Shown here: piece after piece, positions 29,679 to 38,596 of the stretch
How positions within the stretch are numbered: position 1 is the stretch's first letter
How the letters are laid out: every line of letters starts with the position of its first letter
Origin: Nitrospira sp.
Lineage (GTDB): Bacteria > Nitrospirota > Thermodesulfovibrionia > Thermodesulfovibrionales > SM23-35
Assembly (NCBI GenBank): GCA_016873615.1
Contig: VGWX01000017.1
Location: 1-38,596, forward strand
Reading direction: 5' to 3'
DNA: 38,596 nt
Program-made: the position numbers and the translations under genes
Notes under the pieces: generated by a model
Told to the model about the DNA's origin: nothing
Database searches by the model: none
Seen by the model: the letters and a program-made list of their open reading frames with translations, nothing else

Positions 29679-29698
29679 ACTTATGAATTCATTAGTAA
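29679..29698 (+). repeat. 20-nt near-palindromic repeat ACTTATGAATTCATTAGTAA; inverted copy at 38380-38399 with one mismatch
   Basis: Read directly; second copy TTACTAATGAGTTCATAAGT. Confidence 0.75.
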
Positions 29699-29714
29699 CA
29701 AGGAGGAGAGAATT

Positions 29715-30794
29715 ATGATTGAAGCACGAAGTGACAGATATATTGAGCATCTAATAAGCGCAATTGTCCTCCTCGTTCTTATTGCAGGCTGTTTTTTTGT
29801 CCTCAGACCCTTCATATCCGCTCTGTTATGGGCAGTAATCCTATCTTTCTCGACTTGGCCTGTCTTCAAGTGGTGGACATATGTTCTCAAAGGGAGAAAG
29901 ACACTTGCAGCGACTATAATGACATTATTGCTTGCCGGCATCTTCGTAATCCCGGTTCTGGTAATAGGGTTGAGTTTTGCAGACGAGGCAACTAATCTCA
30001 TTGCCCGAATACGCCAGTCCTTCGAAGCAGGCTTGCCTCCTTTGCCTCAATGGGTCGAAAAACTGCCATTCATAGGGTCAGATCTTCATCAGCGCTGGCT
30101 GGAATGGACAACTGATAAAACACAATTTGAAAACTTCATAGGCCCTTATCTTAAGCAGATCAGAACATATATTTTCACAGGCACGCCGGTTATAGCGCAG
30201 GCTTTGTTCCAGATACTCCTGAGCATTACTGTCTGTTTTTTCTTTTATCGTGACGGCGAGGAAACAGAACAGAGTCTTGAGAGTTTTTTGAAGAAAATTG
30301 CAGGGGAACGCGCTGAGAGACTCATAAAGGTAGCTGCGGACACTACAAAGAGCGTTGTATATGGAATCATAGGCACTGCTGTTGTTCAGGCCGTACTTCA
30401 AACAATCGGATTTTTTATAGCCGGTATCCCGGGTGCACTTGTATTTGGTTTGCTGACCTTCTTTTTTTCTCTCATTCCTATGGGGCCCCCGCTCATCTGG
30501 ATACCGGCAACGATATGGCTCTTTTACACGGAGTCCGTTGTCTGGGGAATTTTCATGGCGGTATGGGGCATGTTTGTTGTAAGCGGAGTGGATAATATTG
30601 TCAAACCTTATCTGATCAGCCGCGGAGGCAACCTTCCGTTCATACTCATTCTTCTCGGCGTGCTCGGTGGAGTTATAGCTTTTGGTTTTATCGGTGTCTT
30701 TCTCGGGCCGACACTGCTTGCAATCGGATATTCCCTGATATCTGAATGGTCTTCAAGGAAAGAAAGCGCTGAAACCGAAGAGACAGCGGTCTGA
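29715..30794 (+). CDS. AI-2E family transporter (PerM-like)
   Basis: Eight-TM-type protein; FFFYRDGEE, GIPGALVFGLLTFFFSLIPMGPPLIWIPA, FIGVFLGPTLLAIGYSL; start at 29715 follows AAGGAGGAG. Confidence 0.9.
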   Translation: MIEARSDRYIEHLISAIVLLVLIAGCFFVLRPFISALLWAVILSFSTWPVFKWWTYVLKGRKTLAATIMTLLLAGIFVIPVLVIGLSFADEATNLIARIRQSFEAGLPPLPQWVEKLPFIGSDLHQRWLEWTTDKTQFENFIGPYLKQIRTYIFTGTPVIAQALFQILLSITVCFFFYRDGEETEQSLESFLKKIAGERAERLIKVAADTTKSVVYGIIGTAVVQAVLQTIGFFIAGIPGALVFGLLTFFFSLIPMGPPLIWIPATIWLFYTESVVWGIFMAVWGMFVVSGVDNIVKPYLISRGGNLPFILILLGVLGGVIAFGFIGVFLGPTLLAIGYSLISEWSSRKESAETEETAV

Positions 30795-30882
30795 AAATAT
30801 TAATTCCTCAGGCACATATGCGGGCAATAGGATATAATTGCATCCTGAAGAATCATAAGTATTTTATAAGGAGGGCAATGCG

Positions 30883-32538
30883 ATGCTGGATAAGACAAAT
30901 CCGATTGATACAACTGCATGGAAAAAACTGACAGCTCATTTTAAAACAATGAAAAGCAGACACATGAGGGAAATGTTCCGGAAGGATCCGCAGAGGTTTT
31001 TGAAATTTTCCATGATGTTTGAAGATATAACAGTAGACTTTTCAAAAAATATCCTTTCAGGCAAAACACTGAAACTCCTCCTTGAACTTGCACGGGAATG
31101 CAGAGTCCAGAATGCGATTGAAGAGATGTTCAGCGGTGAAAAAATCAATGAGACCGAAGGCCGCGCTGTACTTCATGTTGCACTCAGGAACCGTTCGAAC
31201 GCTCCCATATATGCTGACGGCATTGATGTAATGCCTGAAGTAAATGCAGTTCTTGAACAAATGAAGGGTTTCTCAGACAAGGTCATCAGTGGCGAATGGA
31301 AAGGGTATACCGGGAAGCCTATTACTGACATTGTGAACATCGGTATCGGCGGCTCTGACCTCGGCCCTCTTATGGTTACCGAAGCATTGCTTCCATACAG
31401 AAAACCTCACATCCGTGTCCATTTTGTTTCTAATGTTGACGCAACTCACATTGCAGAGACATTAAAGAAACTGTCAGCGGAGACCTCTCTCTTCATGATC
31501 GCTTCCAAGACCTTTACTACTCAGGAAACCATGAAAAATGCCTGTACTGCAAGGGAATGGTTTCTTCGTGCTGCACGTGATGAATCCTTCATAAAAAACC
31601 ATTTTATAGCAATCTCTACCAATATACAGGAGGTTGAGAGATTCGGGATAGACCCTGCGAACATGTTCAGGTTCCGGGACTGGGTTGGAGGCAGATATTC
31701 ACTCTGGTCGGCGATCGGTCTATCCATTGCCTGCTCCATAGGCTTTGAAAACTTCGTTGAACTGCTCGATGGCGCTCATGCCATGGACATGCATTTCAGG
31801 CGCAGTCCTTTTGAAAAGAATATCCCGGTTATCCTCGCTTTGATCAGCATCTGGTACAATAATTTCTTCGGAGCTGAAACAGAGGCAATACTCCCCTATG
31901 ACCAGTATATGCACAGGTTCCCCGCGTATTTCCAGCAGGGCAACATGGAGAGCAACGGAAAATCTGTGGACAGGACAGGGCAACAGATGAATTACCAAAC
32001 AGGGCCTGTCATCTGGGGCGAGCCGGGTACAAACGGCCAGCATGCCTTTTACCAGCTTATTCATCAGGGGACAAAACTGATTCCATGCGACTTTATAGCG
32101 CCGGCTCTAAGCCACAATCCCATCGGCGATCACCATGCAATATTGCTGTCCAATTTTTTTGCACAGACAGAAGCGCTCATGAAAGGCAAGACATACGATG
32201 AAGTAATTGCGGAACTCAGGGCATCAGGGATGAGCGATGAAAAGATAAAATTGCAGGCGCCTTTCAGAGTCTTTAAGGGTAACAGACCGACCAATTCGAT
32301 ATTCTTCAGAAAGCTTACACCCAGGACATTGGGAAGCCTTATAGCAATGTATGAGCACAAGATATTTGTTCAGGGAGTTATCTGGAATATATTCAGTTTC
32401 GACCAGTGGGGGGTTGAACTCGGCAAGCAACTTGCAAAGAAAATACTTCCTGAGCTTTTTGATAAAAATAACGTGTCTTCGCATGATTCGTCGACAAACG
32501 GACTGGTCAATACATTTAAGAGATTGAAAGATTCATAG
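30883..32538 (+). CDS. pgi: Glucose-6-phosphate isomerase
   Basis: [71 protein letters not shown]. Confidence 0.97.
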   Translation: MLDKTNPIDTTAWKKLTAHFKTMKSRHMREMFRKDPQRFLKFSMMFEDITVDFSKNILSGKTLKLLLELARECRVQNAIEEMFSGEKINETEGRAVLHVALRNRSNAPIYADGIDVMPEVNAVLEQMKGFSDKVISGEWKGYTGKPITDIVNIGIGGSDLGPLMVTEALLPYRKPHIRVHFVSNVDATHIAETLKKLSAETSLFMIASKTFTTQETMKNACTAREWFLRAARDESFIKNHFIAISTNIQEVERFGIDPANMFRFRDWVGGRYSLWSAIGLSIACSIGFENFVELLDGAHAMDMHFRRSPFEKNIPVILALISIWYNNFFGAETEAILPYDQYMHRFPAYFQQGNMESNGKSVDRTGQQMNYQTGPVIWGEPGTNGQHAFYQLIHQGTKLIPCDFIAPALSHNPIGDHHAILLSNFFAQTEALMKGKTYDEVIAELRASGMSDEKIKLQAPFRVFKGNRPTNSIFFRKLTPRTLGSLIAMYEHKIFVQGVIWNIFSFDQWGVELGKQLAKKILPELFDKNNVSSHDSSTNGLVNTFKRLKDS

Positions 32539-32563
32539 CATGAAGACATAGAGGAGGTTAATC

Positions 32564-33991
32564 ATGGCGTTGCCGCAGAATAAGACGAAGATCGTCTGCA
32601 CTATTGGTCCTGCCTCAGAATCTGTGGAGGTGATGTGCCGGCTTATGGAGGCAGGAATGAATATCGCCCGGCTTAATTTTTCTCATGGAGATTTCAGCAC
32701 GCATAAAAAAGTTATTGATAACCTGCGTGCTGCATCAGTCAGGACAGGCAGACGTCTCACGATTATGGCGGACCTGTCCGGACCGAAGATGCGTATCGGA
32801 AAACTTGCTGTTGAACCGGTCGAGCTGAAACAGGATGATACATTCACACTTACTACTGACGATGTAATTGGTGACAACACGCGTGTCTCTGTCTCATTCG
32901 AAGGACTTCCAAAGGCTGTGAAAGCAGGTGATATCCTGTATCTGAACGACGGGTATATACAGCTCAAGGTCATGAATGTCCAGGGCAACGATGTTATATG
33001 CGCAGTCGGGGTCGGCGGTGAACTCCGCTCACGCAAGGGGCTGAATCTGCCCGGCATTGATCTCGGCATCAGCGCTTTCACTGCGCGGGACCATGAGTGT
33101 CTGAAGTTCGCACTGGACAATGGAGTCGATGCCGTGAGCCAGTCTTTTGTCGAAAATGCCTCAGACATTCATGAAGTGAGAAAGGCAGCACAGGACCTTA
33201 GATATCAGCCTTTCATAATTGCAAAAATCGAGCGCTCAGGCGCCCTTGACCATATTGATGAAATTATTGAGGCTGCTGACGGGATAATGATCGCAAGGGG
33301 TGACCTTGGGGTTGAGATTCCGATCGAGAGGATTGCCGTGGTTCAGAAAGACCTGATGAGGCGCGCCAATATGCGTGCAAAGCCGGTTATCACTGCAACA
33401 CAGATGCTTGAGTCGATGACCACTAACAAACGTCCTACAAGGGCGGAAGCAACGGACGTTTCAAATGCCATCATCAATGGGACTGACTGTGTTATGCTTT
33501 CCGGCGAATCAGCGATGGGAAATTATCCGGTTGAATCAGTGACAATGCTCGTTAAGATTGCGGCTGCAGTAGAACCCGAACGTCATCAGATTCCGGTCAG
33601 AGAGATGTTCTATGGCATTGATATCAAGGATAAAGTTCCACCTGCCCGACTCATTGACCTGAGCGTTGAGTCGGTTCTCGAATATGCTTCTCCTGCAGCG
33701 GTTTTTGTTCCCACACGCAGTGGCGCCACTGCAAGGAGCATCGGCCGTTTCAGGCTGCCTGTCTGGGTAATTGCAGTAAGTTCCCAGGAGGCTACATGCC
33801 AGAATCTACAGTTTTCATACGGCGTTTATCCCGTGTACGAGAAAGAGCACCCGGAGAACTGGAAACCTTATATAAAAGAGTGGCTGAAAAGAAATGATAT
33901 TACAGGCGATATAGTAGTTATGACAGAAGGACCATCCTCAAAACACCCGGACGCAAATTACCGGATGGAGATTATCGACCTGAGCAGGTAA
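32564..33991 (+). CDS. pyk: Pyruvate kinase
   Basis: TKIVCTIGPAS, ARLNFSHGD, IIEAADGIMIARGDLGVEIP, MLESMTTNKRPTRAEATDVSNAI. Confidence 0.97.
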   Translation: MALPQNKTKIVCTIGPASESVEVMCRLMEAGMNIARLNFSHGDFSTHKKVIDNLRAASVRTGRRLTIMADLSGPKMRIGKLAVEPVELKQDDTFTLTTDDVIGDNTRVSVSFEGLPKAVKAGDILYLNDGYIQLKVMNVQGNDVICAVGVGGELRSRKGLNLPGIDLGISAFTARDHECLKFALDNGVDAVSQSFVENASDIHEVRKAAQDLRYQPFIIAKIERSGALDHIDEIIEAADGIMIARGDLGVEIPIERIAVVQKDLMRRANMRAKPVITATQMLESMTTNKRPTRAEATDVSNAIINGTDCVMLSGESAMGNYPVESVTMLVKIAAAVEPERHQIPVREMFYGIDIKDKVPPARLIDLSVESVLEYASPAAVFVPTRSGATARSIGRFRLPVWVIAVSSQEATCQNLQFSYGVYPVYEKEHPENWKPYIKEWLKRNDITGDIVVMTEGPSSKHPDANYRMEIIDLSR

Positions 33992-34103
33992 GCCGTTTAA
34001 TTTTTATGCTGCAAATTATGAAAATAATCGAGTAGAATGTGATGCAATCTGCAGCTGTGTTAAACTAAACAAGAGAAATTTTTGTCCCTGAAAGGAAGTT
34101 TGA

Positions 34104-35135
34104 ATGAAAAGATCAGAACCGTCACTCAAGGATTGGAAAGGTCTCTATGATGCAGCGATAGCATTCAGGAAGATCGAGCCATGGGAATGGATGAAGGAGA
34201 CTGATATCTTCGGTATTCAAAATCCGCAGACCGGTGAAGTTGGTTATTGCTGTATTATGGGTGAACTGGGAGAGATGCTTGCAATAGCAGTATATTTAGG
34301 GACTGAAGGCCTGGAGGGCTATCTGAATATCCGGAGAGGTCAGATTCCGCCGGGTAATCCGGACAGTCTCTTCATACAAAACTGCCTGATGCTCTCGTTT
34401 GAGAACAGGAAACTTGTTCAGGAAGATGACAGGGAGATTATCAATGAACTGGGTCTGAAATTCAGGGGTAAAAATGCATGGCCTGTCTTCAGGAGATACG
34501 AACCCGGTTATTTCCCATGGTTTTTGGACAGGGATGAAGTTCTATATATGACGAATGCCCTGCAGCAGGGAACCGATATCTGCCTTCGCTTCAAAGAAGA
34601 TGCGAAGTTATTCCGTGCGCCGGAAAAAAATCAGTATCTGATCAGGGTGGCTGAAGAAAAGAATGGCAGGGTTTTCTGGAAAGACGAATGGAGGAACCCG
34701 TCCCCGCTTGAGAAGAAAGATCAAGGTTTCCATGAACCAGTGGATGAAATAAGAATTCAGAGGTTGAAAAAAACTGCCAGGCCAACCCCTGCAATATGGG
34801 AAATTGATTTCTTCTATGCCCCTACTCCTGTGTTACAGGGTGAGAGACCATTTTTCCCGTATGCGATCATGATCATAGACCATGACGCCGATTTCATCCT
34901 CGATATGCACCTTGCAGAAACAAGATCGTACCAAAAAGAATTTCTTGAGAAATTCCTTAATTGCATCGAGACAACATCGGTTATCCCCCTTGAAATCCTG
35001 GCAAGAAAAGAAGAGGCAGTAAAACTGCTTGAGACATATGCGTCACGCTTGAATATCAGACTGAGCAGGGTGAAAAAACTCCGGAATATAGATCATGCCC
35101 GCAGAGAGATGGAAAAACATCTGGGAAGGCTTTAA
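34104..35135 (+). CDS. Uncharacterised protein, possibly DUF7309/DUF6930-type
   Basis: Long well-coded ORF with RBS (GGAAG); domain names are from memory and unconfirmed. Confidence 0.7.
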   Translation: MKRSEPSLKDWKGLYDAAIAFRKIEPWEWMKETDIFGIQNPQTGEVGYCCIMGELGEMLAIAVYLGTEGLEGYLNIRRGQIPPGNPDSLFIQNCLMLSFENRKLVQEDDREIINELGLKFRGKNAWPVFRRYEPGYFPWFLDRDEVLYMTNALQQGTDICLRFKEDAKLFRAPEKNQYLIRVAEEKNGRVFWKDEWRNPSPLEKKDQGFHEPVDEIRIQRLKKTARPTPAIWEIDFFYAPTPVLQGERPFFPYAIMIIDHDADFILDMHLAETRSYQKEFLEKFLNCIETTSVIPLEILARKEEAVKLLETYASRLNIRLSRVKKLRNIDHARREMEKHLGRL

Positions 35136-35171
35136 ATATGTTCGGAATCAAGAAGAACCATATTCTTGTAA

Positions 35172-35729
35172 GTGGAGAATGATAGATTGATAGATGAATA
35201 TATGAATTTCATATTAGACAAATGTCCGATAGGATTAATTATCTTTAACCGGAAAAGTATTTTTTACAGTAACAGAAAGGCAAACACCTTTCTCAGCCGT
35301 TTTGAACTTCCTGCCGAGATAACAACTATAAACAAGAGAATCTATGACGCTATTGACAAAGGACAACTGAGAGAATTATTTCCCGGAGAGATTTGTTTTT
35401 CCAGGAAGTTTAATGGTTCTCCAAGCAACTGGATATTCAGAATCTATATAAACGAAAAACCTGATCCGGTTCTCTATCTTGTTATTGTTGAAGAAACTAT
35501 TTCCAATAAGATAAACATGAATGAAATCCGGAAGCAATTCAAGCTGACAAGGCGGGAAAGTGATATACTCAGGCGAGTAGTTGATGGTCTCAGAAACATC
35601 GAAATTGCAGAGGAGCTTGAGATATCCGAGCAGACTATTAAAGACCATCTCAGCAATATTTACAAGAAAATCGGCGCCGAGAACAGAATGGCGCTCATGC
35701 GCGTGCTTATACAAACACCCAATTCCTGA
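35172..35729 (+). CDS. LuxR-type HTH transcriptional regulator with N-terminal PAS-like region
   Basis: KLTRRESDILRRVVDGLRNIEIAEELEISEQTIKDHLSNIYKKIGAENRMAL; GTG start. Confidence 0.88.
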   Translation: MENDRLIDEYMNFILDKCPIGLIIFNRKSIFYSNRKANTFLSRFELPAEITTINKRIYDAIDKGQLRELFPGEICFSRKFNGSPSNWIFRIYINEKPDPVLYLVIVEETISNKINMNEIRKQFKLTRRESDILRRVVDGLRNIEIAEELEISEQTIKDHLSNIYKKIGAENRMALMRVLIQTPNS

Positions 35730-35948
35730 AAGAGAAGCAGACTTGCTGTTTTTTTACTGAATGATCTTGTCTGATGCGAGCTTCTTAATCATGACCTTGA
35801 TGAATGTGTTAATCAGTTGCTGCTCAAAAATACTTATTTATGTTTTAACGTAGACAGGAAATTATTCAGCTCATTTCTTGTGTCAGAAAGGAATCAAGCC
35901 TCTTTTTAATTCTCACTGTTTATTGTTTAATAACAGGAGAGGATACAT

Positions 35949-36326
35949 ATGAAAAGGCCGAAAGGTTTCGCCCGTTTTATAACTATTGCCGCATCCTACC
36001 TGAAAGATCCGGACATGCGCCTGCGTTTTATTTCTGCGGTGACAGAATATGCAAAGAATAAAAAAGCCTTTGTTAAGGGTTTTAAATATGACCTCATGAG
36101 CCTTATCGGTCTCATCAAAGACTGGAGTACAGGTTCATATACCAGGGTTTCAAAAAAAACGATACTGCTTGCTTTTGCAGCGCTCCTGTATTTTCTATCT
36201 CCTCTTGATACCATTCCGGATTTCCTGGGAGCTATTGGATTTGCTGATGATGCCGCGGTCATTATCTTTGTCCTTAACTCAATCAGGGAAGAGATAGATC
36301 GTTACAGGCAGTGGAAATCAGATTGA
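35949..36326 (+). CDS. YkvA family (DUF1232) protein
   Basis: LLAFAALLYFLSPLDTIPDFLGAIGFADDAAVI. Confidence 0.9.
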   Translation: MKRPKGFARFITIAASYLKDPDMRLRFISAVTEYAKNKKAFVKGFKYDLMSLIGLIKDWSTGSYTRVSKKTILLAFAALLYFLSPLDTIPDFLGAIGFADDAAVIIFVLNSIREEIDRYRQWKSD

Positions 36327-36347
36327 TTCATGATGGACAAGCAGCTC

Positions 36348-37025
36348 TTATCTATCATTTCTTTCCCATGACATAGCTTTCTTATACTCTTTGAATAGAC
36401 GCTCCCGTTTCCGGAACTCAGAATTATGCACTAATCTCCTGCCGTTTTTGCTTACTGCCTTCACAGTACTATGGAGCATCTCATGATAAACAACATATCT
36501 GATGAAATAAAGAGGGGTCTTTTTTTTGTCCAGGACAGGGTTTATCCTTATTGTGTTGGTATGTCCGCAGTAACTTCCTAACAGGCGTTTTCTTACCAGC
36601 CTCCGTGAATTCTGTTTTCCCCAGTTAATAGGAGATGTGATTCTTCCTTCAAAATACTCATTGTTCAGGTCATCAAAGATCTTTTTTAGGTCATAAAATC
36701 TGCCCTGTGCGGGAATGTCCGGCTGTCTGGAAATATGCTTTATTGTCCTCAGACAGGGTTGGTTTTCGCCGATAAATTTTCTGGTGAGGGGCGTACGGCC
36801 TTTTCTTGTTTTTATAAAATCGGTTATCTCTCTGATGACCTCATCACCGGCATTGAGAAACATCCAGTGCATCCTGACCAAAACCGAATTATTTTTCGTC
36901 CTTAATGAAAGCATACTGGTGGAATTGTCCGTTAAGGTCAGGGAAACGGATTTTCCCGTCACCTTCTCCAGGTATTGCCGGAGGGCTTCTTTGCTATTCG
37001 AAAAATGCAAACTCAATTGAAACAT
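36348..37025 (-). CDS. SprT-like / YgjP-type zinc metalloprotease-like protein
   Basis: LNNEYFEGRI, YVVYHEMLHSTVKAV (HExxH-like), RIHPVL-like segment IRINPVLDKK. Confidence 0.82.
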   Translation of the reverse strand: MFQLSLHFSNSKEALRQYLEKVTGKSVSLTLTDNSTSMLSLRTKNNSVLVRMHWMFLNAGDEVIREITDFIKTRKGRTPLTRKFIGENQPCLRTIKHISRQPDIPAQGRFYDLKKIFDDLNNEYFEGRITSPINWGKQNSRRLVRKRLLGSYCGHTNTIRINPVLDKKKTPLYFIRYVVYHEMLHSTVKAVSKNGRRLVHNSEFRKRERLFKEYKKAMSWERNDR

Positions 37026-37038
37026 GATAGATCATTTC

Positions 37039-37078
37039 ATTATATACGAAAAACGCTCTTCAGCAGGCGTTTTTCGTA
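37039..37078 (-). promoter_or_regulatory. Perfect 12-bp inverted repeat TACGAAAAACGC ... GCGTTTTTCGTA abutting a TATAAT -10 upstream of the SprT-like gene
   Basis: Arms at 37045-37056 and 37067-37078; TATAAT (minus) at 37039-37044. Confidence 0.7.
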
Positions 37079-37301
37079 CAGGCCATGATTTATAATTATT
37101 GATAAAACAGGATAGATCAAAAAAGATGGTTTATAGTCTTTTTCGTTTTCGTTATACAATATAGAAAATAATGCCATAACAAGAATATTATTATCTGGAG
37201 ATGAAGGGCAGAATTATTAGTTGCTGCTTTAGAAAGTATTATCTATAATTTCTCTAAGAGAGGTTTTTAAAACTAAATCAGATTATTCAAAGGAGGGATG
37301 T

Positions 37302-37763
37302 ATGGTTAAGAAATCAGGACTGCATCAGTTTGCAATCATTCTGACGGCGTTTATCTTCATTGCGGTGCTCTTATCCGGCTGCTCGAAATCAGTGCCGGGG
37401 TGTGATGACGGAAAGACTGTGACGGCTATTATCAATACTGTCAGCCAGGATTTTAAAAAAGACCTTGCTGGAATAGCAGGCATGGGCGGTCCGGGCATGG
37501 AACTGTCAGATGATGAATGGAAAACGATCCGCGCAGGGATGGTCATCGACCTTGAAAACATCAGGGAGCACAGCCTTGACGAAGCAGCAGGGAAAAGAAA
37601 TTGTGCGGCTAACGTCATGATTGTACAGGGCGGGCAAAAAGAACTCATCCCTGTTACCTATGTAACAGAGATGAACAAGGATACAGGCGATCTGAAGATA
37701 ACGCTCTCAGGACTGGCTGAATACAGGAAGGCTCAGACACCTTCGGTTACAGTGCCTGAGTAG
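37302..37763 (+). CDS. Putative lipoprotein, unknown function
   Basis: Signal peptide with lipobox LLSGC; RBS aaaggaggg. Confidence 0.75.
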   Translation: MVKKSGLHQFAIILTAFIFIAVLLSGCSKSVPGCDDGKTVTAIINTVSQDFKKDLAGIAGMGGPGMELSDDEWKTIRAGMVIDLENIREHSLDEAAGKRNCAANVMIVQGGQKELIPVTYVTEMNKDTGDLKITLSGLAEYRKAQTPSVTVPE

Positions 37764-37800
37764 TGAGTAGTACAAACCATTCTCGCAGACAGGGATTTGT

Positions 37801-38316
37801 ATGAGAGATTCTGTGGTACAGGTAATGTCTTTTCTTCTGATACTGGCAGCAATCCTTCTTATCAGCGGATGCAAAAACTCATCTCCACAATATACAGCCA
37901 TAACTGAAAATGATGTTATGACAATCATGAATGAAGTCCAGAAGGCAACGCTTGCTAAAGATCTGGATGGTGTAATCAATCATCTCGCGCCTTTTGTCGT
38001 CATCAATGTTACGATGATGGGCTCGACAGAGCCGACCTTCATCCCCCGGCAGGTTCAGATGACAAGGGATCAGTATAAAGAGGAGCTGAAAAAGGTATTT
38101 TCGAAACTGACCCTCCATGAATACAAACGGGAAAACGATAAGATTACGATAAGCGACGACAAACAGAGCGCCATAACAGAAACCGATGTTATTGAAGTTA
38201 TGGTCATAGACGGGAAGGAGACGAGGACGACTACCCATGAAAGGGCGGCGCTGGAGATTATAGACGGGAAATTAGTGGTGACCCATCTCGACGCTGTGAT
38301 TGTGAAGCGGGAATGA
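37801..38316 (+). CDS. Putative lipoprotein, possibly NTF2/SnoaL-like fold
   Basis: Signal peptide with lipobox LISGC; alpha+beta pattern DVMTIMNEVQKATLAKDLDGVINHLAPFVVI. Confidence 0.72.
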   Translation: MRDSVVQVMSFLLILAAILLISGCKNSSPQYTAITENDVMTIMNEVQKATLAKDLDGVINHLAPFVVINVTMMGSTEPTFIPRQVQMTRDQYKEELKKVFSKLTLHEYKRENDKITISDDKQSAITETDVIEVMVIDGKETRTTTHERAALEIIDGKLVVTHLDAVIVKRE

Positions 38317-38379
38317 TAAAGCTTCTCCCTGATGAAGAAAAACTACCATGTATGTGCGAAGAAAAGTAAAAGTTTCATA

Positions 38380-38477
38380 TTACTAATGAGTTCATAAGTA
38401 AGGACACCTTTAAACACCCTCCCCTTTATCCCCTCCCCTCAAGGGCTGGGTGATTCTTAAGTCCCCTCTCCCTTGAG
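38380..38477. repeat. Repeat-rich intergenic tail: 20-nt repeat copy (38380-38399) followed by C-rich tracts and CTCAAGGG/CCCTTGAG inverted repeat
   Basis: Read directly. Confidence 0.6.
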
Positions 38478-38596
38478 CAACTGTGATTTTTGTCAAGGGA
38501 TTGGTGGTGTTGGGCAAGTTGAATAATCAGCTTGCCACGGGATTCGATTTTTCATTATTGAATTGAGAATGACCAATAACTTTCTCATACAGGCTG

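Overview
The window looks like a chromosomal segment of an anaerobic bacterium. I guess Nitrospirota or a deltaproteobacterial relative from gene order and protein style, but this was not tested. Left part (0.3-10.1 kb): a tight, translationally coupled aromatic amino-acid/housekeeping supra-operon (pheA-hisC-aroF-tyrA-aroA-cmk-ispH-rpsA-sppA-HU/IHF). An accessory island follows (10.2-14.3 kb) with a DUF4143-type AAA ATPase and three consecutive minus-strand toxin-antitoxin-like pairs: RHH + uncharacterised 80-aa protein, TumE/TumA-like, and HigB/HigA. Next is a cobA-hemD fusion coupled to a lipid-linked glycosylation cassette (PAP2-GT39 fusion, GT2/DPM1-like, AglD/LPG-synthase-TM-like), then a beta-CASP RNase and a divergent orphan GroES-like protein. 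The region 21.8-34.0 kb is a central-carbon island: a minus-strand eno-pgm-ferredoxin-tungsten AOR operon, divergent from glgX-AI-2E transporter-pgi-pyk. The right end holds a DUF-type protein, a LuxR-type regulator, YkvA, SprT-like and two lipoproteins. The most interesting signals are: (i) promoters of the three TA modules that place the -10 box only 6-7 nt from the start codon, two of them with palindromic operators at the promoter, suggesting leaderless mRNAs; (ii) a palindromic repeat inserted in frame in a membrane glycosyltransferase, with a related copy between hisC and aroF; (iii) C5/G5 hairpin repeats sitting in the same sense within operons; (iv) a heptanucleotide repeat inside hemD; (v) an unclassified RHH-linked small protein; (vi) a tungsten-oxidoreductase gene inside a glycolytic operon.
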